A DNA stretch of 64,000 nt from Nemertoderma westbladi (Eukaryota > Xenacoelomorpha > Nemertodermatida > Nemertodermatidae): the NCBI GenBank assembly GCA_032718475.1, contig JAUCBJ010003170.1, positions 1 to 64,000 of the forward strand. Reading direction: 5' to 3'. The translations under genes and the position numbers were made by a program. The notes under the pieces were generated by a model, which ran no database searches, was not told the origin of the DNA, and saw nothing but the letters and a program-made list of their open reading frames with translations. Of this stretch, positions 33,493-44,744 are shown piece by piece; the first letter of the stretch is position 1, and each line of letters opens with the position of its first letter.

Positions 33493-34980
33493 TGTGGGGC
33501 GAGCCACGAAGTGAGCGAAGTCTTAGCATATGGGTGCCATTGGCGAGTTGTCTGTCGTCGTCGTCGTAAATTTTTGATCGCTAATAACTCGGTTATTCCT
33601 TGATGAAATTAAAGGAAACTTGATATGTATGTAGTCCGGCAAAAGTTAGAAAGAATCTCAAGTTTGGTCAAAAACGAACGAACGCAACGAGTTTACAGTG
33701 GATACGAGTTTTCAGCTGCCATAAATCAGCAGTTACTCTCACAGTTTCGAGACTATGCACAGTTATAAAGTTATTTATATATATTAATTATTTTAAGACA
33801 AAACAGGACGAGCGCAACGAGGCTAATGAAGGAAAAGAGTATTGTAAAACTAAAATTGTCATACTTAACTTAAATAGCCCTAGTTAGAAGGTTTACAAAT
33901 TACAGTTAAAGTGTGTAAGGGCAAACTGATCTTTATTTTTACAACTAGATTATCACAAACTGATAGCAACGCCTTCACTCATATATATTTTAGGAAAGAC
34001 AGTTTTCGTATATCTAATAGAGGATTAGTATAATGTACCTTCTAATATAGGCTCTCGTGCTGCCCGAAGGCCCCACGAACGTGTATAGGTATAGGCATAC
34101 CGCTATTATGCCGACCTACTCATAAAATAAATATAAATAAGACCTTCCAGTATTTATTAAATATAATAAATTTCCTACAGCGAACGATTATTCCTCCTAT
34201 CCTTGAACGCCAATATCTCAGATAAAGTTTCTCAACGAAATTCAGATAATGTGTTGCTATGAAGGAACGAATTTAAAATAAAGTAAAAAAAAGTAAAATA
34301 ATATTTTCTTCGGCCGCTAGGCCAGGGATTAGAAGTCTGACGACTTATTTCCAGTGCGGTCCCCCCCCCCAGAACTTTACTCCCCAGAGGAAACTCCAGT
34401 ACTCATTTAGCTACCACTTAAAGATGCAAGGCATATGCGCCCTGGCTGGTCCCTTTACAGCATTCGTGCCGAAACGAAAACTGCCCTGGCCCAAGTGAGG
34501 ATCGAACCCACGACCTACATGAGATGTGAATTCAATGCAACCACTACACCAAGGTGGAATCCAAGGATGGAACAAAATCGAACTTGTAGTAATTTTCACA
34601 AAATTCCCCGTGTCTAACCTTTGAGTAAAACCACTATAATTATAGAACGCCTTGGGCCAGCCGCCAATTATACACGTTCGTGAGGCCTTCGCGCAGCACG
34701 AAATGTGCATAGCCTTTAGCATATGGGTACCATTAACGAGTTGTCTTCCGTTAGTCAGAAGCCTTCAACACAATACTCGTCCTCCTCTTGTGCCTCGTTG
34801 CGTGCCTTCGTTTTTGACCAAACTTCAGATTCTTTCTAAACTTTTCCGGACTACATACATACCAAGTTTCGTCAAGGAATAACCGAGTTATTAGCGATCA
34901 AAAATTTACGACGACGACAGACAACTCGCCAATGGCACCCATATGCTAAGGCTTCGCTCACTTCGTGGCTAGCCCCACAA
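33493..34980. mobile_element. Large foldback element with about 190-bp inverted arms
   Basis: The left arm starts TTGTGGGGCGAGCCACGAAG at 33493 and runs to about 33685. The right arm ends at 34980 with its near-complement (CTTCGTGGCTAGCCCCACAA). Shared words include AGCATATGGGTGCCATTGGC, TTTTTGATCGCTAATAACTC and ATGTATGTAGTCCGG. A second, inner inverted pair occurs at about 34050-34090 and 34665-34700. There is no transposase ORF. A SINE lies inside it, so the foldback is older than that insertion. Confidence 0.75.
34275..34560 (-). mobile_element. tRNA-derived SINE with A and B boxes
   Basis: Read on the minus strand, the head has an A-box-like TTGGTGTAGTGGTTGC and the B box GGGTTCGATCC, followed by CCAGGGCAGTTTTCGTTTCG, GGGCGCATATGCCTTGCATC and AGTTTCCTCTGGGGAGTAAA. 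The plus-strand copy at 47465 and the truncated copy at 21270 share this body. The head is tRNA-like but too diverged to call an isotype. Confidence 0.82.
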
Positions 34981-35315
34981 GTATCCTCACTGATTAGGGT
35001 GTACATTCCTTACCAAACGCGGACTCAGACCCGGGGGTGTTGGCGCGGTTCGGCAGGGAGGGGTAGTACAGTAGTATGCTCCATACACCACAGAGACTGT
35101 TTCTGTGTTGGGGTTGGCAAAGTACAATTTTCATTTTAAGTTTCCCTCTTACATTTGTTGCCTAGTAACGTCAGCTGCTGGTGGTTATTGTTTAACATTA
35201 TCTGAATTTTGTAAGTTTTTATTATCTATGTAAGTAAATGAGATTTATGAGGTTAAAAAACATTCCTTACCCCTTGCTTACCACATGCATAGGCCTACAG
35301 TAGATTTTCAAATAC

Positions 35316-35623
35316 CTCTATATCCTGCAGTACTATATCCCCTCCTCGTACGTTCATATACGTCATTAGCTTGTCTGATGATTTGCGCTCTTCTTGGCTG
35401 AGCATCCCAAAGAACTTACTGAATCCCCGGAGGGCCACATCGTGTCGATCAAAATAGAACGCCATGAACTGGAAGGTGTAACCAACGTGTAACTGAAGAT
35501 TAACAAGTTTATTGAATGCCACTTCTGTTTCCTCATTGAAGTTTTGGCGACATTTCGTTGGAACCACTACTTCTATGTTTTGGGTACTGAAGTTTTGGCG
35601 ACATTTCGTTGGAACCGGTACAT
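35316..35623 (-). CDS. Ferritin, N-terminal-half exon
   Basis: This encodes helices A and B of a ferritin subunit: RQNFNEETEVAFNKLVNLQL, YFDRHDVALRGFSKFFGMLS, QEERKSSDKLM and NVRGGDIVLQDIE. The exon ends at GAG|GTATTT in phase 0 and continues in homology with the exon at 19730. Aligned to human heavy chain, the ferroxidase ligands Glu27, Tyr34 and His65 are replaced by Gln, Phe and Ser; Glu62 is kept. So this subunit probably lacks normal ferroxidase activity. The open frame has no ATG and meets a stop upstream, so an earlier exon must supply the start; I did not find it. A 51 bp in-frame tandem duplication gives VPTKCRQNF twice, with a possible acceptor before each copy (exon start 35623 or 35572). 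Confidence 0.85.
35538..35616 (-). repeat. 51-bp tandem duplication at the 5' edge of the ferritin exon
   Basis: A 28-bp phrase, beginning gaagttttggcgacatttcg and ending ttggaacc, occurs at 35538 and again at 35589, a spacing of 51 bp (17 codons). The duplicated segment includes a CAG or TAG acceptor candidate, so use of either site keeps the frame. Confidence 0.85.
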
Positions 35624-37313
35624 CTGTGTTTGGGCAAACACCCACCCAAATTTATCTAATATGATCAAATCTAGCTAGTTGTTGTTACTTTTTAGAAGTT
35701 TTTTTGTACTGGGCACTCTACTATAGCTTGTGTGATAATTTCTGAATATTTTTGATTAACCACATATTGCAGTTCCTTCCACATCATTTTATTGGAATTT
35801 TTCCTGAATCTGCTTGTCTGGCACTCGAATTAGTGGTGGTTAGTAATTTTTTATGGTAGCTAGTGTTTTTTAAGGCACATAGACAGACACATAGCATATA
35901 AACACAAATCACTATCACTGTACAAAGGGCAGGGGGATTATTCATATGCAGTCACTGATGCGCATGCAGTTATCGGGGATAGAGGGGGCTTGGTCCTATG
36001 CAATGACTAAATGAATTCGGCTGGTACCAGCTTCACCGATATACTCCTTTTTACGATTTAATCGATCTGATTATAAAGTACTGTACTACCAATAAGTTTA
36101 TAAATATTTATTACTAGCTACGTTACATTAAAACACCAGCTACGAAAAGATTACTAGCTACAGTAGCTACCTAGCAATACCACAAAATCGAATGCGAGTC
36201 ATCATTTCCCAAAAAAATATTTGGCTAGAGTTCCGTATAGAATTGCATTTTTAAATCATATGTCATTGTTACTATGGCAACATTGAAGAGTTCTAGAACA
36301 ATAGAAAAGTATTATATACTATTCTACAACATAAATAAAATGAAAAATATAATGTTCTAGAACATATCTAGTTTTTTTTTAATTTTAAAATAGCTCGTAA
36401 ATTAAAAAAAATATCCAATTTGGTAGATAAATTTTCTAATAGGTAAATAATATAAATAAATATTTTTTTTTGTATTACTAGATATTTTAAATTTGAAAAA
36501 TAACTAGCTATATGTTCTAGAACAATATATTATTTGTATTATTTACGCTCTAGAATAGTGTATAATGCATATAATATGACATAAATAAGATAAAAAATAA
36601 TAATGTTCTAAAACATATAGCTAGTTCTTTAATTTTAAAATAGTATTTTTTTTAAATGGTATTTTTTCCGATTTTGTGTTCATCAATATAGTTAGTGATA
36701 ACATTATGTTATGGTAGCTAGTAATTTTTGTGGTAGATAGTATAATTATTTGGCTAGAGTTCCACCCGTCCCCCCATTTTAATTTTATACCAAAATGTAC
36801 AAGTTTGCTAGCTGCTACCTTTTAGTGTTTGTGTAAAGTGTTCTATAACATTCCATAATAGTTTTTTTAATTATGATATGATCTAGAGTTAAATTTTGTT
36901 CTGTTTTAGAACATTTTTAAAAAGTTGAAAAATTTTATTTTATTTATTTTTTATTAATTCAATGATATTGTATCCAACATTTCCATACATCTTTGAACAG
37001 TATTTGATTTAATCAACAGGGTAGGGTGCTTTTATTTCTTTTATTATCTCCATGAATGGATTTTTTCCCTCTTTTATTCTCATTTGAAGACGCCAGAGGT
37101 ATTCTACTCTATCATTGTAACATTGAATTTTTCTGCATACTCCTGACTTTTGTTGCACTTGGATAGCTCATTGTATATCTTGTTGATTTTCTGATTTTCT
37201 TGCGCACTTGTCTTTTTATTTCCTTCAACTTTTTGACAGTTTTTTACTTTGCAAGTAACAAAATATTCTAGAATGTCATGTTTCATTAGATACTGCATCT
37301 TTTATTTTTTGAA

Positions 37314-37433
37314 AAAAATAAAACTGCGCTAAAAAATAGCAGTCAATTTTTTATTCATTATTTTATTATTATATTAATAATAAAATATTGACTTAAAATT
37401 TACTAGCTATTTTTTAGCGCAGTTTTATTTTTT
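37314..37433. mobile_element. Foldback element of about 120 bp
   Basis: AAACTGCGCTAAAAAATAGC (37321-37340) is the reverse complement of GCTATTTTTTAGCGCAGTTT (37406-37425), and the match extends a few bases on the outer sides. The interior is AT-rich with no ORF. MITE-like. Confidence 0.75.
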
Positions 37434-38689
37434 ACATTTTTAAATTTTTTGCGGCCCTCGTTCTATTATTTCCCTCGCTGTCGCTCGGGAAACAAAATCA
37501 CTCGTGCCGTAAAGCTATAATGTGCTATTTTATGAACAATGACGTATATAGTTATTATAGCACCGTGTCCTATAATAAAATAATGTTGTTCTCTTTAATA
37601 TGTTAATTATGATTTTTTTTAACAACTATTGGAATAGCTGTTCTGGTTATTCCTTGGTAACATACCCATAGATTGAGCAAAAGAAATCGCACTGTCTTGG
37701 GAGTAGACAATTTCAGCAACATTAAAATCGCGACATTATTTTCTTTGCCTTTCATGAAAAAATGTTCTGACACTGGTCTAATATTTTAAGGCCATAACAG
37801 CATTCATGGCCGGATTAAGCAATAGGCTAACAAGGCTGAGCTTTGGGGCCCCCGAACTTTAGGGGCCCCAAGATGGTCGTTAGCCTAGGGGCCCCCAAAA
37901 CCTTAATTCGGACCTGACAGCATTTACTACTTAGGCGTATATATTTAAATGTACTGAAGGTAATGGTTAATGAAGAAAATGTTCTAGAATACTACAGTAT
38001 TTGCTCATAGTTTAAAACCGCAAAAAAATAAATGCAAAAAATAAAGGTTCTGGACTCCCCGTACCACCAGGTACCATCAGTGTACTGGGTAAGCGTAACA
38101 CTGTACTGGGTAACAAACATTCCTCGATCCACGTTGAACACGGAATAATGTCCAACGTATCGAGGGTTTTCCGATTAAGCAAAGACTGTGTTCTAGAACA
38201 ATAATTAATCAAAACAGCGAAAAGCTAGCCTGAAAAAAAAACAAGTGAAGGGTGAAGGCAAAGTAAAGCCAAGAAACACAGTACAGTAGTAGCTAACAAC
38301 ATTTATGTATTCTAGAACAATATTTCTAAACAAAATAATAGATGATATGTTTTAGAACATTTTCAAAAAACAAAGTAACAAAAAATTAGCTAGTATAAAA
38401 AATTTGGAGGGGCGTGTGCCAAAAACACAGTACCCATTTCGGGTACTACTGTCACATTACAGTAGGTCCCATTTCGTAGGCATATTTAACCCCTGACATA
38501 ATTATAGCGAATTAACGAATTTGCGTAAAGCGCTTGAATATTATGTTGTTAGGATCGTTTGAAAATTGTTTATAATTCGCTATTTGTGTCGTTTCTACAG
38601 TATAATTTGATGTTCTAGATTATCATTTTATAGTTTCTTATGTTAACCATTTTACAGGAAATTGAGTTTAAATTTACTATTGTAACATC

Positions 38690-38792
38690 TGGGGTATATC
38701 TTTTGCGTAGAGGTATAGCCTACATAGAGGCTTCATGTAGGTATGTGTAGCCTACATGTAGCTGCACGTGTAGGGTGAATGTAGGTAGGTGT
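38690..38792 (-). repeat. Inverted copy of the 40.4-40.6 kb repeat
   Basis: It carries TTTTGCGTAGAGGTATAGCC, TACATAGAGGC and GGTGAATGTAGGTAGGTGTA. Two direct copies in the opposite orientation lie at about 40397-40497 and 40509-40620, which read ACCTACCTACATTCACCC onward to CTACGCAAAAGTTATACCC. Confidence 0.85.
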
Positions 38793-39005
38793 AGTCCCAT
38801 AGATATTAATGTAATTTATGAGTCAACTTGCAGTAACGTGATACACGGTCGTCAATCAGGATGTATGGCAATAATCTCTGATCTCCACGGTACAATACGG
38901 TACATCAACCTGCAGACCTGTCTGCTGTCAGACAACAGGTTTTACTGCATACTGCAGTACTGTATAAATATCAAACATCGCGTTCTGATTATACTAAAGT
39001 CCCTT

Positions 39006-39160
39006 AAGGCCATGATACACCACAGGAGCGGCGAGCGGCAGCAGCCATTTGTGGTGTATCATCACCCATAGAAAATAATGTGTTCTATTTTTAAAAAGTG
39101 GCCGCTTGCCGCGGCCGCTCGCCGCTGCCGCTCGCCGCTCCTGTGGTGTATCATGGCCTT
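39006..39160. mobile_element. Small GC-rich MITE, possible TTA target duplication
   Basis: The left arm AAGGCCATGATACACCACAG followed by GAGCGGCGAGCGGCAGC has its exact reverse complement at 39124-39160. The 37 bp arms enclose about 80 bp that includes a partial internal copy (GTGGTGTATCAT). TTA lies at both edges, consistent with a 3-bp target duplication of the PIF/Harbinger type. There is no ORF. Confidence 0.78.
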
Positions 39161-40396
39161 TACTCGTCATAAATATTATGCCCTAATAAATTTGAGTATG
39201 CTAACGCCACGAAAGGCATCGTTCCATTAGATTAACTCGTTCTGATTTATATGTTTATTGAGTAAGAGTAACCTAAACAAGAACAGCCATCATCGCGGGG
39301 ACTATAGTCTACCAGAAACCCTGACCCCCCTCTGCCCCTCTTTATATGTTTATCAACCATACATCCATGGGACTTGAACAGTACTTCAGCATTGAAATGT
39401 TTTGGACGTTTTGTTTTGAAAGTAAAAATATAGAAGTCTGGAAGTTTTGTTTGTTTTAATTTTTCAGGCAGTCACATTCCACCAACCAGCAACAGTCCCA
39501 TCCCTTCCCACTATCCCGCGGACCACCACTGTTTCATTATAAAGTATTCCCATCTCGATGATGGGAATTAATCAGTAATCCGATGGGATTCAAATCCCAT
39601 CTCGAAGTAACAGCAAAACAATAACACGAAAGTCATAATAGCTTTACATTACAGTTATATTTGATTGCATTGAAAGTTAATAGAAAGAAGAAGTTAAATT
39701 GCATATCCATTAAAATATCATGAAATTGATACGGCAGTTTAGTAGATTAAAACGGCCACAGCAAGATTTATAAAATGAAAAATAAGTAAAATCAGCACAG
39801 CACACAATATTATCAATATAGACATTGAAGACAATTTAATAAACAAATACTATAAAAAAATATCTACTAACAATCAATACATGATATATATAATATATAT
39901 ACATCAGCGACTACCATCGCCACTCTGGTTCAATCAGTCAGTCCGGTATCATTGTTAGCGTTCTGTTGAATTACCCACTCATCCTCAGACCCTCATGGAC
40001 ACGGTCGACGAGCTCTAACCCTAACCGTTAGTCAATTCCTCCTTGACTGGAAACATCAGGTTCGGGCCGTTCGGCCCATACAAAGTCATTAGCCTCCATG
40101 CCTGAACCAGCAGGATCATAAGATCTACAGTATGTATCGGTATATCGTTCAGTCGTTTTTTCCTTTGTCAGTACTGTAGTATTGATAGGCTCCTTCTCGC
40201 GGGTATTCAGGGGACCCCCATTCGACGTATTCGCATCTCCTCCTGGTTGTTTCGGGTACCACCGCCCGCCATATGCGCATCTCTTCGTGGTTGTTCCGGG
40301 TACCACCCCCGATCGCCGCATTCGCATCTCATCGAGGAAGTTCGGGTCCGGGTACCCCGTGTAGGCCTATTCATTCATCATTGTTGTTTTTAAAGA

Positions 40397-40620
40397 CCTA
40401 CCTACACCTACCTACATTCACCCTACACGTGCAACTACATGTAGGCTACACATACCTACATGTAGCCTCTATGTAGGCTATACCTCTACGCAAAAGTTAT
40501 ACCCAGCTAGGGGTACCTACACCTACCTACATTCACCCTACACGTGCAACTACATGTAGGCTACACATACCTACATGTAGCCTCTATGTAGGCTATACCT
40601 CTACGCAAAAGTTATACCCT
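40397..40620 (+). repeat. Two tandem copies of an approximately 112-bp repeat
   Basis: ACCTACCTACATTCACCC, ACACGTGCAACTACATGTAG and GCCTCTATGTAGGCTATACC occur in the same order twice in succession, and once inverted at 38690-38792. The sequence is rich in TACATGTA and TAGGCTA palindromes. Confidence 0.88.
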
Positions 40621-40961
40621 AACATCTGCCCGGAGCTACCCTTAAAATTCAAAAAATAGTTTAATAATAATTACGAATATGATTATATATATTTTGTTTG
40701 GAAATCGTAAGCGTTAGTATATAGGCTTATCTACTACGATAGCTTTCTGTATGTCCCCTAATTTTTGGTATCGGAGTATCGTACTCGTACTTTGTTTGAC
40801 CCCCATTTTTTGTTAAATTGAGAAATTGGTGGGACATATGGCACTCTTCCCAAACTATATAAATAGTCTTATTCACAAAACCTACATGACGTACATTTTC
40901 CGCACACAGTCCGGCAGCATCAGCACAGTGATCAACCGTGCAATATTATCAGTTTCATAAC

Positions 40962-41040
40962 CACAATACCATACTAATCGATATTAGGGAGGGTGTCGTA
41001 ACCACAATACCATACTAATCGATATTAGGGAGGGTGTCGC
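40962..41040 (+). repeat. 41-bp direct tandem duplication
   Basis: AACCACAATACCATACTAAT, then CGATATTAGGGAGGGTGTCG, is present twice in succession. It is a recent duplication or slippage event with no coding role seen. Confidence 0.85.
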
Positions 41041-42527
41041 TCTCTCAGCCTCGCGAGCAATTTGAATAAAACGTGTTTCCATTTCAACAGCGACTGAGAC
41101 CCTAGCAACCGAAGTTAGCAACCACTGTTATAAACACTCAGTATCTAGAGTATTCACACCAAATTGGTCTCTATCGATGATTATCGTGAACCGAAGATTA
41201 CCGCCCTAACAATGGTTGCCAGGGTAACAGTTATTTGAGAATGAGGTCATCGAATTCGCAATCATTGGTTTAGTTAAGTTTGGGGTAAATCCTGTAACCA
41301 TTGTGTGTTTAAAACATGACTAAACACCCCGGTAACCATGGTAACACGATTTATGATAAATGCTCAAGGTTGTAGGGGCGACACCCTCATAAATATTGTT
41401 TTGTAGGGTCTAATGAGTACTAAACCGATGAAGCACTACATTTATTTTTATGCACTACATGTTTAAAACATTTGTTACTATGGCAACGTTGATGACTCTA
41501 GAACAATTGAAAATTATTATATGCTATTCTAGAATATAAATAAAATAGAAAATATAATGTTCTAGAACATATAGCTAGTTTTTTAATTTAAAATAGCTAG
41601 TAAATTAAAAACTTTAATTAACTTTAAATAAATTTTTGAATACTTTTACATTAATGTTGATTATAGAGTTTTTGTATACCGATGTAACTAATTAGTTTAT
41701 TTATTCATTGGGTATTAGTTTTTGTTGACCTTTCCCCTTTAATATCTCATGGAATCCGTTGAATTTTCCTTTTCTAATCTGTTGCCTCCACATCTATTCA
41801 GTCAGTTTTTCGGAGTATTTATTTTCATAGTTAATGCACTCATCACACAAAGGGTGTCGCATATTTTTCTTATTTTTCAACGTACCGGTCTTGTCTTTTA
41901 ATTCCCTTAATTTGACTTTTTCGCATTTCGCACCCCAAAAATTTTTTGAATAATTTTTTTAATTACTAGCAATTTGAAATTTGAAATATGACTAGCTATA
42001 AATCCAAAATCTATGCATTTTGCTCCCGGACTGTAACCAAAAGCTATTGTTAGTATTTTTATTCACATCAACCCTTTTCTGCATGGAAACAAACAATGCT
42101 ATTGGATTCCAGGTTCTTCCGGTGGTGAATTATTATTCTATAATTCTACATAGCTACTATATTATTATGTATTTAATAGGCTTCCTAACAAATTTACTCT
42201 TAAGCTCTTTAATCTCATAAAGTAAGGCTAAGTAACGTGAAGTAAAGTCTTCTGATCAGACAATTATGGAAGGGAAAAATAGTAAAGAAAATGATTACGA
42301 TTCCTACGTAATCTGCGCTCGTAGTGAACCTGCAGACTCGGAAAAGGAAACGGTTAGTTACAGTAGTTAAGTTGTTCAATTATTTACAATTATACCTTTC
42401 GTCGCTCTATTCAATATATCACAATATTCTGGAATATGTTGTTTATCTCATAAGTAGATGGGCAACAATGCAATGCATATAATTATAAACTAGTACATGG
42501 ATATTCAGGTTGGGTGCAATCTTCGCC

Positions 42528-42596
42528 CGCGTCCAATCTTCGCCCGCGTCCAATCTTCGCCCGCGTCCAATCTTCGCCCGCGTCCAATCTTCGCCA
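42528..42596 (+). repeat. 17-bp tandem repeat CTTCGCCCGCGTCCAAT
   Basis: Four perfect copies and a partial fifth copy lie in tandem, GC-rich within an AT-rich background. No exon context supports coding. Confidence 0.9.
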
Positions 42597-44188
42597 ACGA
42601 GTGGGCGTGCGAAGTTTGCTGCGAACCGATATTCATACATAAACAAAATGTGTTCTATACTAGAACATTTTAAACTTGTATTTATTAGATATAATAAATG
42701 ACCTGCAGTGGAAGCAAATACATGCAACAACTTTGGAATGCCCATATTTCAGCTATTTCCCAACCAAATTTACATTATTTGGAATCCTTGCACGGTCAGC
42801 TTTCTATCAGTACCAACAAATCACTATAAGGTTGTTGAAGAATAACTGCGGTGTAACTCGGTGCAATATCGACGGAGACACTTTTTTCAAATGCTTGTAG
42901 CTAAAGATTGAAAGCGAAAATAAAAATGCTGGCTCACCCACTAAGGAGGAGAGAGATGACAACTATCTCTGTTTCATATTTTATGCAATCTCACGATTTG
43001 TGGATAGATTTGGGGGGGTCAGGCCAAGTTATCCAATACTACCAGTACAAGAACCGGTTCTGCAGAATGTTATAAATTAATAAGAAATAATAATAAAATA
43101 ATAAGAATAAACAATTAGCAAAGAATACAATTCAAATGGGGGTAAACACTATGGCAACAATATTAGTTATAGAACACCATATAAATGTTATTTAACTATT
43201 CTAGAACATAAATAAAATAAAAAAAATAATGTTATAGAACATGTAGCTAGTTAATTTTAAATTAGCTAGTAATTTTAAAAAATTTAGATTTCAACTTTTA
43301 ACAATTTGTTGCCAAATGTTTTAACATTTTTATAGTTTAATAAATATTAGCTCGTAAAAAAAACACTATGCTACCATAAAAACTACAAATCTACTAATGT
43401 TCTATAACACTTACCATTACCGGTACCAATAATAAAAATCTAAAAAATACCGTTTTTTAATTTAAAAAATGGTCACACCAGCTATACCTATGTTATAAAA
43501 CAATCTTAAAAATTACTAGCTACCTGAAATTATAACATTTATAACAATAAATTTAATAAATTAATTAAATACTAGCTATTTTGAATTTTAAAAATTATTA
43601 GCTATATGTTCTAGAACATTATATTTTATTTAATTTATGTTCTAGAATAGTCAAATAACATTTATATGGTGTATGGTGTACACAGTAACAATGATTTATG
43701 TTTAAAAAGTGTAGTGGCATAAGGAACCTAAACAATAAACAACCATGGAATTATTCACAAAAAATTGATTTTATCTAATATAATTTAATGTGATTATCCT
43801 ACTTTATTCCACACCCTCGCAAATACCTTCAAGTTGCCGTAAAAGTTGAGCAACTTTTACAGCATCTTTTTTGTTTTACAGTAACTTCGTGTTTGCACCG
43901 AGCAACTTGATCGGCTAGTTTGTTGATGGCCACTAGCAACTAGCCCAATCGGCTAGTTGCTCTACAACTTTCTTAAAAAGTTGCCACGTGTAAACAACGT
44001 GTCAACTTAATGAAAGTTACAATATTTTTTAAATTTCAAAAAATACTAGCTATTAAAAAAACACTAGCTACCATAAAAGATATCTACTAATATTCTAGAA
44101 CATTCACCAATATCAAAAAAGTACTAAAAAACACTAAAAAATGACTCGTAAAAAAAATGGCAGGAGGAAGTGTAGAGAGGGCGAAGTA

Positions 44189-44605
44189 GTAGGCCTACCT
44201 TTTACTCCCTAGAGGGAGGACACAAGTAGGCCTACCCTTTACTCCCTAGAGGGAGGACACAAGTAGGCCTACCCTTTATTCCCTAGAGGGAGGACACAAG
44301 TAGGCCTACCCTTTATTCCCTAGAGGGAGGACACAAGTAGGCCTACCCTTTACTCCGTTGAGGGAGGACACAAGTAGGCCTACCCTTTACTCCCTAGAGG
44401 GAGGACACAAGTAGGCCTACCCTTTATTCCCTAGAGGGAGGACACAAGTAGGCCTACCCTTTACTCCCTAGAGGGAGGACACAAGTAGGCCTACCCTTTA
44501 CTCCCTAGAGGGAGGACACAAGTAGGCCTACCCTTTACTCCCTAGAGGGAGGACACAAGTAGGCCTACCCTTTACTCCGTAGAGGGAGGACACAAGTAGG
44601 CCTAC
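44189..44605 (+). repeat. 37-bp tandem repeat with nested palindromes, 11 copies
   Basis: GTAGGCCTACCCTTTACTCC followed by CTAGAGGGAGGACACAA repeats with a strict 37 bp period (starts at 44189, 44226, 44263 and so on to 44596). Each unit has the perfect palindrome GTAGGCCTAC and the near-palindrome TCCCTAGAGGGA. It ends about 140 bp before the exon at 44745, so it is in that gene's promoter or an intron. Confidence 0.95.
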
Positions 44606-44744
44606 TCCATTTTCTCCCGATTTTGGTACATATTCGAGCGAAATAGTAATCAATTAAAGAATAAAAGTATTATCTACCAAGATCAATGCAAGATTTATGG
44701 ATTATAATGTCATTGTCAATGTCATTGTTGTCCTTTATTTACAG

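Larger units (their letters stand above)
35624..44188. other. Gene-poor, repeat-rich region
   Basis: No coding region is recognised over about 8.5 kb. It is dominated by an AT-rich repeat family containing GTTCTAGAAC palindromes next to TAGCTAGTTTTTTAATTTTA-like words. Copies or parts lie at about 36240-36660, 36830-36920, 38190-38400, 41440-41640, 43150-43680 and 44030-44130; a similar patch lies in tectonic intron 2 (12780-13000). Other inverted and tandem repeats are listed separately. Confidence 0.55.

Noticed and set aside
35920-35970. CAGTGA on the minus strand upstream of the ferritin exon, as a possible iron-responsive element
   Set aside because: The five bases on each side of the loop do not pair as an IRE requires and there is no properly placed bulged C. 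The 5' UTR is also not located.
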